From assembly GCA_036524675.1 (NCBI GenBank), contig DATDBU010000124.1, positions 12,564 to 76,563 of the forward strand: a stretch of DNA of 64,000 nucleotides, written 5' to 3'. Positions 26,306-34,206 of this stretch are shown piece by piece. The stretch comes from DATDAW01 sp036524675. Lineage in GTDB: Bacteria > Verrucomicrobiota > Verrucomicrobiia > Chthoniobacterales > DASVRZ01. The notes beneath the pieces were generated by a model. That model saw nothing but the letters and a program-made list of their open reading frames with translations. It was not told the origin of the DNA and did not search any database. A program made the translations under genes and the position numbers. Within the stretch, counting starts at the first letter, position 1, and each line of letters opens with the position of its first letter.

Positions 26306-27142
26306 CTAATGCTTAACCTCCGCATCGATTTTTTCGCGCCCCTGTTCGAGAATACGACGCTCTTCCCGCGTTAAGCTGCGAATACCAGTGCGCGATATTT
26401 TTTCCAGGATTGGATCGATCTCCTGCGCGATAAACTGTTCCCGGGACATGCGAGCACGCCGATGGCGCCGGACGCGACGCTCAATAAAATGACGCTCAAC
26501 AGCTGTCGGGATACCGAAACCAAGCATTCGCGCGTATATCCAGCCAGACGCCATCGCGACCGGAAAAACGACCGGCGAATCTCCCGGAAGCCACCCCAGT
26601 GCCGACACGCTTACGCCGGATGCGAGCGCTATCCAGGAAAGGGAACGAACGGTGACTCCGCCGGCAATTGGGATAAACAAAAACCGATAGACTTTAAGTC
26701 CCGGCAGAACCGTTGCATATGTCGCGAGGATGCCTGCGACGGCGGGTATCACACCCATTTGGTGGGACGATGTCCCCATAAGAAGCAGCGCCGATGCACT
26801 CCCTAACACTCCGGTCGAAAGGAAAACGCCGATTAATTGCTTGGCCCCAATGATTGGCTCGAGCTCGCCCCCACAGATGTAAAGCCCGGTTACCGCAACG
26901 GCTAGCTGCAATACTGAGTAATCAACAAATAAGCACGTAATAAACTGCCAGACGCGCCCGGAACCAATGCCATGCGTGGAGAGCGCAAGGCTGTCGAGGC
27001 TCGCCCCGGGTTCAAACCGATCCAGGATCAATTCCGAGCAAAAACACGAAACGGCGAATGCAATGACAATCCAGGTAGCGGGAGCATCGGGATTAGGCCA
27101 CCCGCGAAAGCGCCGAGGAAGAGGATTCCACTGTAAACGCAT
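26306..27142 (-). CDS. Rhomboid-like membrane protein without catalytic residues
   Basis: The protein of about 278 residues has a rhomboid-like fold: WQFITCLFVDYSVLQLAVAV matches the L1/TM2 region of rhomboids, and GGELEPIIGAKQLIGVFL the TM3 region. The catalytic Ser motif GxSG is replaced by PAVAG, and the TM6 His region reads FPVAMASGWIYARML, with no His. It is thus expected to be a pseudoprotease. The C-terminal cytoplasmic tail (about 225-278) is basic and then acidic (RRHRRARMSREQF, LTREERRILEQG), like the tails found on many bacterial rhomboids. The frame also has a GTG at 27151. Confidence 0.65.
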   Translation of the reverse strand: MRLQWNPLPRRFRGWPNPDAPATWIVIAFAVSCFCSELILDRFEPGASLDSLALSTHGIGSGRVWQFITCLFVDYSVLQLAVAVTGLYICGGELEPIIGAKQLIGVFLSTGVLGSASALLLMGTSSHQMGVIPAVAGILATYATVLPGLKVYRFLFIPIAGGVTVRSLSWIALASGVSVSALGWLPGDSPVVFPVAMASGWIYARMLGFGIPTAVERHFIERRVRRHRRARMSREQFIAQEIDPILEKISRTGIRSLTREERRILEQGREKIDAEVKH

Positions 27143-27426
27143 CGTCACCACGCAAAATAGCGAAGAATTGCAGGGTTGTCGATGGTGCTGCGACGCCTAT
27201 TCTGAGGTTTTCGCAGACTCTACACGCCAAGGCTGACCGCACGGATCGATGAGAACCGATGACGTTCACAAGGTCCACTCGGTCTGGTTGTTACAAGGAT
27301 AATTCATCTAACTAAATCCGACTGCCTGCCGGACCCTTCCGCTATGCCTGTGAAATCACTCTGCGGGGTGCACCATTCCCCTACTATCCCCTTCAACGCC
27401 GCATCCTATCTCCGCGGCGATAAGAA

Positions 27427-27705
27427 TCAGCCTCGCACCGGGGAAGTTCCTTCAGTCTCCGCTTCGTATGCGTACAGAATGGATTTGATCAATCCTGGAA
27501 AACGGGTTTCAAGCTCTTCCGTGCGGGGCCGGCTCGCGAGCTCCACACCGCGGCGCTCGCTCCAGATGAGGCCGCTTTCGCGCAGGATTTGGTAATGCTG
27601 CGAGCAAGTGGATTTTGGCATTTTCAACTTGGCGCGCGACATGGCGTCAGTGCAGTTCAAACAATCGGTTTCCTGCACGAGTTCATTGAAGAGTGCGGCG
27701 CGCAC
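27427..27705 (-). CDS. ArsR-family winged-helix regulator, N-terminus uncertain
   Basis: The 92 residues after the GTG at 27705 contain the ArsR helix-turn-helix: MPKSTCSQHYQILRESGLI, then the wing SERRGVELASR. Two cysteines (DCLNC) precede the recognition helix and could sense thiols or electrophiles. The first standard start falls inside the first conserved helix. The open frame continues upstream to 27807 and encodes PLHHPSIESVTVAGILHALSDP, which looks like the missing N-terminus, but it has no ATG, GTG or TTG there. The regulator is divergent from an MFS transporter and an OYE reductase, which it probably controls. Confidence 0.75.
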   Translation of the reverse strand: MRAALFNELVQETDCLNCTDAMSRAKLKMPKSTCSQHYQILRESGLIWSERRGVELASRPRTEELETRFPGLIKSILYAYEAETEGTSPVRG

Positions 27706-27814
27706 GGGATCGGACAGGGCATGAAGAATGCCTGCGACGGTAACAGATTCGATGGAGGGGTGATGTAACGGTCTGATGCGGAGAAAATAGTCAAAGCCGC
27801 TTGCAATTCAAGAG

Positions 27815-27838
27815 TTCCATTGTTCAATAGTTTCGAAC
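27815..27838. promoter_or_regulatory. Candidate operator of the ArsR-type regulator
   Basis: Directly before the MFS start codon lies GTTCCATTGTTCAATAG followed by TTTCGAAC. It contains the inverted repeat ATTG-TT-CAAT (27819-27828) and the palindrome TTCGAA (27832-27837). A dyad array of this size between a divergent ArsR gene and its probable target fits an autoregulatory operator. The assignment rests on position and symmetry only. Confidence 0.4.
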
Positions 27839-27839
27839 C

Positions 27840-29099
27840 ATGCAAGGACCGATCTCCGAATCAGCTCCCGCGGCGCTTTCTGACCCGGCCGAGAATAACA
27901 AACAGACATCACTCGCCATTTTGGCGCTCGCGATTGCGGCATTCGCAATCGGAACAACCGAGTTCGTAATCATGGGTCTCCTGCCGCAAGTGGCGACCAA
28001 TCTCGGTGTGTCCATTCCATCCGCCGGCTGGCTGGTGAGTGGCTATGCCCTGGGAGTGGCCGTCGGGGCGCCGATCATGGCAATGGCAACAGCACGATTG
28101 CCTCGGAAAACGGCACTGGTTGTCCTGATGGTGATTTTTGTCATCGGCAATCTGCTATGCGCGCTGGCGGCCAATTACAGCATGCTAATGACGGCGCGAG
28201 TCGTCACGGCGCTCTGTCACGGTGCGTTTTTCGGAATCAGCACCGTTGTTGGCGCGAGCCTTGCGCCTCCAGGACGCAAAGCGGCCGTGGTTGCCCTCAT
28301 TTTCACAGGCTTGACTCTGGCCAACGTTCTCGGCGTGCCGCTCGGCACAGCGCTCGGACAGGCAGCGGGCTGGCGTTCAACCTTTTGGGCGGTAACGGGC
28401 CTCGGTATAATCACGTTTGTTTCGCTGATTACGCTGCTTCCCTCGGATAAGAACGATGAAACCAGCAGCATCCGGCGCGAATTGTCAGCCCTGCGTGAAG
28501 GACGGATCTGGCTGGGCTTGGCGATGACCGTTCTGTTCTCGGCATCGATGTTTGTCCTTTTCACGTATATCGCGCCAATTCTAGGCGAAGTGACGAAGGT
28601 TTCACCCCGTGGAGTCACGTGGGTTTTACTTCTGATCGGCGTCGGGATGACCATTGGCGGCGTGCTGGGCGGCAAATTGACCGACTGGCGCCCGATGACG
28701 GCCCTTATAAGCGGGTTTATCGCGATGGCGATCCTGGAAGCGCTATTTTCCTGGACGAGCCATAACCTCGTGCCGGCGTCCATAACGCTATTTCTCTGGG
28801 CTGTGACGACGTTTTGCGTCGCTAACGGACTCCAAATGAACGTGGTATCGCTCGGCAAAGACGCGCCGAATCTGGTGTCAACTATGAACATCGGAGCGTT
28901 TAATGCCGGTAACGCATTGGGCGCATGGCTCGGGGGCATTGTCATTGATCGAAACTTCGGCTGGACGGCCGTTCCGTTGACCGCCGCAGGAGTGGCTGTT
29001 GTGGCGCTGCTGGTGACACTCTACCTGGCATCGTTGCGGCCCCGCCAACCTGAAACTGCATCCAGCGATCCCTCCAGTGCAGCGTGCGCCACCAATTGA
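27840..29099 (+). CDS. MFS efflux transporter, DHA1 type
   Basis: This 419-residue protein has about twelve membrane helices and the drug:H+ antiporter-1 pattern: TTEFVIMGLLP in helix 1, the A-motif-like loop after helix 2 (MAMATARLPRKTAL), and RVVTALCHGAFFG in helix 4, as in AraJ/arabinose-efflux-like permeases. It probably exports a small toxic compound. It lies divergent from the ArsR regulator and 23 bases before the OYE reductase. The cluster therefore looks like an inducible response to an electrophile or drug. The ATG at 27840 abuts the candidate operator, leaving almost no 5' leader. Confidence 0.85.
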   Translation: MQGPISESAPAALSDPAENNKQTSLAILALAIAAFAIGTTEFVIMGLLPQVATNLGVSIPSAGWLVSGYALGVAVGAPIMAMATARLPRKTALVVLMVIFVIGNLLCALAANYSMLMTARVVTALCHGAFFGISTVVGASLAPPGRKAAVVALIFTGLTLANVLGVPLGTALGQAAGWRSTFWAVTGLGIITFVSLITLLPSDKNDETSSIRRELSALREGRIWLGLAMTVLFSASMFVLFTYIAPILGEVTKVSPRGVTWVLLLIGVGMTIGGVLGGKLTDWRPMTALISGFIAMAILEALFSWTSHNLVPASITLFLWAVTTFCVANGLQMNVVSLGKDAPNLVSTMNIGAFNAGNALGAWLGGIVIDRNFGWTAVPLTAAGVAVVALLVTLYLASLRPRQPETASSDPSSAACATN

Positions 29100-29122
29100 T
29101 CTAAACAAACACCCACGAAAAA

Positions 29123-30181
29123 ATGCCTACTCTATTCGATCCCGCAAAAATCGGAGACCTGAAAATTCCAAATCGAATCATCATGGCGCCGCTTACTCGC
29201 TGCCGTGCGAGCGCCGGACGCGTTCCAAACGCTTTAAACGCGGAATATTACGCGCAACGCGCCTCGGCCGGTTTCATTCTATCTGAAGCGACCTCGGTAA
29301 CACCCATGGGCGTCGGATATCCGGATACACCAGGGATATGGTCTGCGGAGCAGGTCGAAGGCTGGAAGCTAGTGACGAAAGCTGTTCACAATGCTGGCGG
29401 CCGGATTTTCCTGCAACTGTGGCATGTCGGACGCGTTTCTGATCCGATTTACCTGGATGGAAAACTTCCTGTTTCGGCGAGTGCCGTCGCGGCCGTTGGA
29501 ACAGTAAGCCTTGTCCGCCCGCAAAGACCTTATGTGACGCCACGGGCCCTGGAGATCGATGAAATTCCCGGAATTATCGAAGAATATCGCAGGGGCGCGG
29601 AGAACGCACTGGCGGCGGGTTTTGATGGTGTGGAAATTCACGGCGCAAACGGCTATCTCCCGAGTCAGTTCTTAAGCGACGCCAACAATTTTCGGACGGA
29701 TTCATACGGCGGCTCCATTGAAAACCGCGCGAGGTTTCTTCTGGAAGCGACGGATGCCGCGATCTCGGTGTGGGGCGCAAGCCGTGTCGGCGTGCATATC
29801 TCGCCGCGTGGTTCGCGATCTGAACCAGGTCCAGATTCAGACCCGACAGCAACATTTGGCTATGTGGCCGCAGAATTGCGGAACCGCGATATTGCGTTCC
29901 TTTTCGCCCGTGAATCGCTTGAAGGCCATCGCTTCAGCCCGGAAATCAGAAAAGCTTTCGGCGGATTCTACATTGCAAATGAAGAATTTACGAGGGAGAG
30001 CGGTGAAAGCGTGCTCGGCGCGGGTGAGGCTGACGCTGTTGGATACGGCATACCTTTTATCGCCAACCCGGATCTGCCGCGGCGCTTTGCCCAACAGGCT
30101 GCATTGAACGAACCGATCGCGGAGCTGTTCTACGCGCCAGGCGTAAAGGGCTACACCGATTATCCCACACTGGCTGCGTAA
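29123..30181 (+). CDS. Old yellow enzyme family alkene reductase (NemA-like)
   Basis: This 352-residue FMN-dependent NAD(P)H oxidoreductase reduces activated C=C bonds and nitro compounds. Visible family motifs are IIMAPLTRCRA near 17, LQLWHVGRVS near 95, and FDGVEIHGANGYLPSQFL with the SYGGSIENRARF block near 170-200. The C-terminal FMN phosphate region includes GGFY and GEADAVGYGIPFIANPDL. It is the classic N-ethylmaleimide reductase type. With the preceding MFS pump and divergent ArsR regulator it forms a plausible detoxification unit. The start at 29123 (MPTLFDPAKIGDL) is the standard N-terminus. Confidence 0.9.
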   Translation: MPTLFDPAKIGDLKIPNRIIMAPLTRCRASAGRVPNALNAEYYAQRASAGFILSEATSVTPMGVGYPDTPGIWSAEQVEGWKLVTKAVHNAGGRIFLQLWHVGRVSDPIYLDGKLPVSASAVAAVGTVSLVRPQRPYVTPRALEIDEIPGIIEEYRRGAENALAAGFDGVEIHGANGYLPSQFLSDANNFRTDSYGGSIENRARFLLEATDAAISVWGASRVGVHISPRGSRSEPGPDSDPTATFGYVAAELRNRDIAFLFARESLEGHRFSPEIRKAFGGFYIANEEFTRESGESVLGAGEADAVGYGIPFIANPDLPRRFAQQAALNEPIAELFYAPGVKGYTDYPTLAA

Positions 30182-30183
30182 AA

Positions 30184-30212
30184 ATTCTTACTCGTAATCG
30201 TAGTCTCTCTTC
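30184..30212. repeat. Low-complexity intergenic repeat, TTACTC type
   Basis: Three bases after the OYE stop the plus strand reads TTCTTACTCGTAATCGTAG, then TCTCTCTTCTTTC. It resembles the reverse complement of the copy at 30251-30304, so the two form an imperfect inverted pair flanking a short gap. Confidence 0.45.
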
Positions 30213-30250
30213 TTTCTCCCCATAGTCCGCCTCGGGTTTCGAGATGATAA

Positions 30251-30304
30251 AGGGTAAGAGCAGGAAGGATTGCGATCAGGAGTAAGAGTTATGAGTAAGA
30301 TCAC
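30251..30304. repeat. Low-complexity repeat overlapping a start codon
   Basis: Read on the minus strand this contains ATCTTACTC, 16 bases, then ATCGCAATCCT. The copy at 58353-58391 has the same two words at the same spacing. On the plus strand it supplies the AGGAG and the first codons of the methyltransferase gene at 30291. Confidence 0.55.
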
Positions 30305-31229
30305 GATCGGAATGAACCTGTCCCCTCACTGGATCTCGCCTGCCTTCGTCCCTCAATTTGCCGCTGCGGGGACGGACGCGCACCGGATCTTTACGGGAGC
30401 AGAGGGCTGGGCGGAGCGATTGGGAAATGACGTTCTCATTTCTTACAAAACCGATGCCGCACGAGACGAGATTTTAGGTGGCCTGGACGAATGGTGCTCA
30501 GAAGCGGGGCTGATGGCAGATCGCGTTTTCGCGCGATTCTTGGCGAAACAGAATGCGGATCGCGTCTCGCCTGTGCTCGTGCGTGGGGACGCTGAAAGAT
30601 CCATCGAAACCGTCGTCACTGAAAACCATCTGCGCTACGGCATCGATTTTTCGGCCGGGTATTCGGCGGGCCTCTTCATCGATCAGCGAGCCAATCGTTT
30701 ATTCCTGCAGAAGCGCAGTGCCGACCGAGTACTTAATACGTTTTCGTACACGTGCTCGTTTTCAGTCGTAGCTGCGCAAGCCGGCGCAAAAACGGTGAGT
30801 ATTGATCTTTCCGGCAAATCCCTCACCCGCGGCAAAGCGAATTTCGCATTAAACGGGCTGGATGTGGCCGGTCATAAATTCATCGCGGATGACGTGTTGG
30901 AAGTCCTGCCGCGAATGATCCGAAAAAAGGAGCTTTTCGACGCGATCATCCTCGATCCGCCCACGTTTTCCCGCGGAGCAAGGGGAAAACGTTTTCAGGC
31001 CGAAGAGAATCTCACGGATTTGCTGCGCCTTGGCCTGCAGTTCGCCGCGCCTGGAGCAGCCATCCTGCTTTCAACAAACTGCACTCGAATTGATACTTCC
31101 CTGCTCCAGCGAATCGCCCGCAGCGAGCTTCGGGTGGCTGCACGTCAGGGAAAACTCCATTACACGGAGGCGCTTCCGGATTTCCCCGCAGGTGCAGGGG
31201 CACGGACCGTGTGGCTGCTACTGGTTTGA
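30291..31229 (+). CDS. Class I SAM-dependent rRNA methyltransferase, RlmI/RlmK-like
   Basis: The 312-residue protein matches the Rossmann methyltransferase unit of RlmI and RlmK, which methylate cytosine or guanine in 23S rRNA. Motif I is FSYTCSFSVVAAQAGA near 150, the acidic ribose contact is in VSIDLS, and motif IV is LDPPTFSRG near 221. The PUA domain that RlmI carries at its N-terminus is absent or unrecognisable. AGGAG nine bases before the ATG at 30291 is one of the few Shine-Dalgarno sequences in the window. The start lies within a low-complexity repeat. Seven further codons are open upstream. Confidence 0.8.
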   Translation: MSKITIGMNLSPHWISPAFVPQFAAAGTDAHRIFTGAEGWAERLGNDVLISYKTDAARDEILGGLDEWCSEAGLMADRVFARFLAKQNADRVSPVLVRGDAERSIETVVTENHLRYGIDFSAGYSAGLFIDQRANRLFLQKRSADRVLNTFSYTCSFSVVAAQAGAKTVSIDLSGKSLTRGKANFALNGLDVAGHKFIADDVLEVLPRMIRKKELFDAIILDPPTFSRGARGKRFQAEENLTDLLRLGLQFAAPGAAILLSTNCTRIDTSLLQRIARSELRVAARQGKLHYTEALPDFPAGAGARTVWLLLV

Positions 31230-31274
31230 CGCCGATCTAAGTGAGTCAAAGTCAGCGAACCGATGGAGGATGGG

Positions 31275-32714
31275 TCACCGCGCCAGTAGATCAAGAAGCG
31301 GTTGCGGATAAACACCGAGAACGAAAATGGCCGCTACCGCGACGCTAATGGTTCCTTTCGCGAGAGCCGACACCTGAAAACGAGGTGTGTTACCGGTCGC
31401 CGGCTGCCAATACATGGCTTTCACAACTTTCAGGTAATAGTAAAAACCGCATGCCACAGATACGACGCCAAGGCCGACAAGCCACCAGAGATGCGATTCA
31501 ATGGCGACTTTGAAGATCAGGAATTTGCCGATAAATCCAGCGGTAAACGGCACACCCGCGAGGGAGATCATCGCCACGAGCATCCCGAACGCGAGGATCG
31601 GCGACTTGCTGCTCAGCCCATTGAAATGCGAAATGTCATCACCTTCGAGATTGGCCGTGGCGACGATCAGAACGAGGAAGCTCAGAAGGGTCATCACCAG
31701 ATAGGCAGCCAGATAGATTGCAATCGCCTCGACGGCACCCACGGCCGTCAAAGCGGTCGCTGCAATGAGCAGATATCCGGCATGCGCGATACTCGAATAT
31801 GCCAGGAGCCGCTTCAAATTGGTCTGCGGCAAAGCCGCAAAATTGCCGTAGATAAGCGTGCAAAAGGCAAGGACCGATACACCGGCTGCCACTTTTGTCC
31901 CGATGCCGGGAACAGGCAAGATCGCCAGTAGAAACCGGATAAGCACAATGAATCCCGCGGATTTGGATCCGACCGACAGAAATGCGGTTACAGGCGAAGG
32001 CGCACCTTGATATACATCCGGCACCCAGAACTGGAACGGCGCAGCAGCGACTTTGAATCCCAGCGCTATTAGCACCAGCACAATTCCAAACAGCAACGCC
32101 GTGTGGTTTTTGGGATCCAGTTTCGCCGCTTCCTGGCCAACGAGAGCGAGATTCGTTTGGCCAGTCACCCCGAAAATCCACGTGATGCCATAGACCAATA
32201 TTCCTGTCGAAAGCGCTCCGAGAATGAGATATTTAACGCCAGCTTCCAGCGACGGGCGGGTCTTGCGCAGGTAACTAACGAGCACGTAAAACGTGATCGT
32301 CACCAGTTCTAGCGACACAAAAATCTGGATAAAATCATTGGCTGAAGCCATCCACATCAGCCCGGCACAGGCAAAAACCGGCAATGCATAAAATTCGCCA
32401 AGCCCCGCTCCGGGTTTTGCTGCAGGAACCAGTTGTTGCAGCGTGCCGGAAAACTCAAGGCTCATGATCAGGACGACGATGGTCGTTACGAGAATGATCT
32501 GCTTGAAGAAGATCGCTAGCGAATCGGCAGCATAAAACCCGGCGTCCGGAGTGACTTTCGAAGTAAAAAACGTGAGCACCACTACTCCGGCAAGACCCCA
32601 GATTCCCAGAAAGGCGAATTGTTTGCGATTTGGCGACGGAAGAAACGCTTCGAGTAGCAGAATTACAAGGCCAAGAAATAGAACGATAGGTTCGAGGATA
32701 ATCGGCTGGACCAT
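31275..32714 (-). CDS. nuoN: NADH-quinone oxidoreductase subunit N
   Basis: This 479-residue antiporter-like membrane subunit of respiratory complex I has about fourteen helices. The conserved proton-path regions are visible: LELVTITFYVLVSYLRK with the key Glu, GFKVAAAPFQFWVPDVYQGAPSP with the helix-7/8 Lys region, and NLKRLLAYSSIAHAGYLL in the discontinuous helix. It is the last gene of the nuoL-nuoM-nuoN run, seven bases after nuoM. It helps pump protons across the inner membrane during NADH oxidation. It converges with the methyltransferase gene. Confidence 0.95.
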   Translation of the reverse strand: MVQPIILEPIVLFLGLVILLLEAFLPSPNRKQFAFLGIWGLAGVVVLTFFTSKVTPDAGFYAADSLAIFFKQIILVTTIVVLIMSLEFSGTLQQLVPAAKPGAGLGEFYALPVFACAGLMWMASANDFIQIFVSLELVTITFYVLVSYLRKTRPSLEAGVKYLILGALSTGILVYGITWIFGVTGQTNLALVGQEAAKLDPKNHTALLFGIVLVLIALGFKVAAAPFQFWVPDVYQGAPSPVTAFLSVGSKSAGFIVLIRFLLAILPVPGIGTKVAAGVSVLAFCTLIYGNFAALPQTNLKRLLAYSSIAHAGYLLIAATALTAVGAVEAIAIYLAAYLVMTLLSFLVLIVATANLEGDDISHFNGLSSKSPILAFGMLVAMISLAGVPFTAGFIGKFLIFKVAIESHLWWLVGLGVVSVACGFYYYLKVVKAMYWQPATGNTPRFQVSALAKGTISVAVAAIFVLGVYPQPLLDLLAR

Positions 32715-32721
32715 GGGAGAA

Positions 32722-34206
32722 TTAGCGAAGAAGCGTCAGGAGACTGGGGCCGACAAAATTTAGGAAGAGTTGAGGATACAGCCCGAAAAGCAGTAATCCC
32801 ACCGTCAGAATCGCAACAGGGATCTTGGTCCCAACGGAAATGTCTCCAACCTCATTCCAACGTGACATCAAGTCGCCGAAGAAAATCTGCCGGAATGCCC
32901 GCAGCATGAAGACCGCTGACATAACCACACCCCAAAGAGCAATGATGGTCGTAATTTGATACAGACTGAACGGGCCCACTTTCGCGCCACCCGCGCTGAA
33001 TCCACCGAAAAACACAAGCACTTCCGAGGAGAAGTTCCCGAATCCAGGGAGGCCGATCGAAGCAAACGTTACGACCCCGAAAGCGAACATCAATGCCGGC
33101 GCCTTTTGACCCAATCCGCCAAGATCGACGTAATCCAGCGTGCCTGTCTTCTCGCGAATGACGCCGCTCAAAGCAAAAAGAGCGGCGATCATCAGACCGT
33201 GCGCGAACATCATCAACGCCGCACCGTTGAATCCCGTCGAATTCATACTCACGATGCCGAGGAAAATGTAGCCCATGTGCATCACGCTCGCGTAGCCGAG
33301 CGTCAGATCGAGCTGCTTCTGCGAAATCGTCGCCAGTCCCACATAGAGAATATTGCCGATCAATAGCACCAGAATGAGCCAACTCCACGATTCCACTCCG
33401 CCCGGAATCAGCGGAACCGCAACGCGCAGAAGTCCGTACAATCCAAATTTTTTCAGAACCCCAGCATGCAGCATCGCTGCAGGCGCTGGCGCACACGCAT
33501 ACGCTTGAGGGGCCCATGTGTGGAAGGGAAACAGCGATACCAACGTCCCAAACCCGAAAAGCAGCACGGGGAACACCCATTTCGCAGGGAAAACATTCCC
33601 GGCTTCAGCCAGCGCATAGAGCTTCGGTATATCAAACGTCCGCGCTTCCTGCGGAAATGCCAGATAAAGCCCCAGCAATCCGACGAGCAAAACCATGCTT
33701 CCGAACGCCAGGTAGGTGGTCACTTTCCACGCCGCAAGCTGCCGTTCGCCGCTGCCCCAGATGCCAATGAGTAGGAATGTCGGAATCAGCGCCAGTTCGT
33801 GAAATGCATAAAAGAAAAACAAATCCAGCGACAGAAATGCCCCAATTGCTCCAACGGAAATGAATAGCAGGCAGGCATAAAAGGCATTTTCTTGCTTGTC
33901 CACTTTCGGCGCCATCCAGACTGCGCTGACCGTCACGATGGCCGACAGCAACACCATGGCGAGACTCAAGCCATCAACTCCGAGGAAATACTTCAGATCC
34001 CACTGCGCAATGACCGGAAACGAACTCTGGAACTGAAATCCACCCGCCGTTTTTGCATAGGCGAAAGCCGTGACGAGGCTGAGAGCCAGCGCGCCGATCG
34101 ATCCGAAAAGAGAGGTTTGTCTCGCAGGTGCACCTGCGAGAACGGCAATCGCCGCCAGCAGCGGAAGCAAGACAATGAGATGAAGGAGAGCGTTCATTTT
34201 AGGCAA
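32722..34206 (-). CDS. nuoM: NADH-quinone oxidoreductase subunit M
   Basis: This 494-residue complex I membrane subunit is homologous to Mrp antiporters. ALIPTFLLIGIWGSGERQLAA, FPFHTWAPQAYACAPAP and KQLDLTLGYASVMHMGYIF are the conserved channel and discontinuous-helix segments. It carries about fourteen helices and forms one of the three antiporter-like proton channels. Its start overlaps the nuoL stop by eight bases and nuoN follows after seven bases, so the three are translated together. The length is typical. Confidence 0.95.
   Translation of the reverse strand: MPKMNALLHLIVLLPLLAAIAVLAGAPARQTSLFGSIGALALSLVTAFAYAKTAGGFQFQSSFPVIAQWDLKYFLGVDGLSLAMVLLSAIVTVSAVWMAPKVDKQENAFYACLLFISVGAIGAFLSLDLFFFYAFHELALIPTFLLIGIWGSGERQLAAWKVTTYLAFGSMVLLVGLLGLYLAFPQEARTFDIPKLYALAEAGNVFPAKWVFPVLLFGFGTLVSLFPFHTWAPQAYACAPAPAAMLHAGVLKKFGLYGLLRVAVPLIPGGVESWSWLILVLLIGNILYVGLATISQKQLDLTLGYASVMHMGYIFLGIVSMNSTGFNGAALMMFAHGLMIAALFALSGVIREKTGTLDYVDLGGLGQKAPALMFAFGVVTFASIGLPGFGNFSSEVLVFFGGFSAGGAKVGPFSLYQITTIIALWGVVMSAVFMLRAFRQIFFGDLMSRWNEVGDISVGTKIPVAILTVGLLLFGLYPQLFLNFVGPSLLTLLR

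Noticed and set aside
27657..27845. Minus-strand 62-codon frame over the ArsR N-terminus
   Set aside because: It is in a different frame from the conserved ArsR residues and reaches into the MFS start; an ATG here does not rescue the ArsR start.
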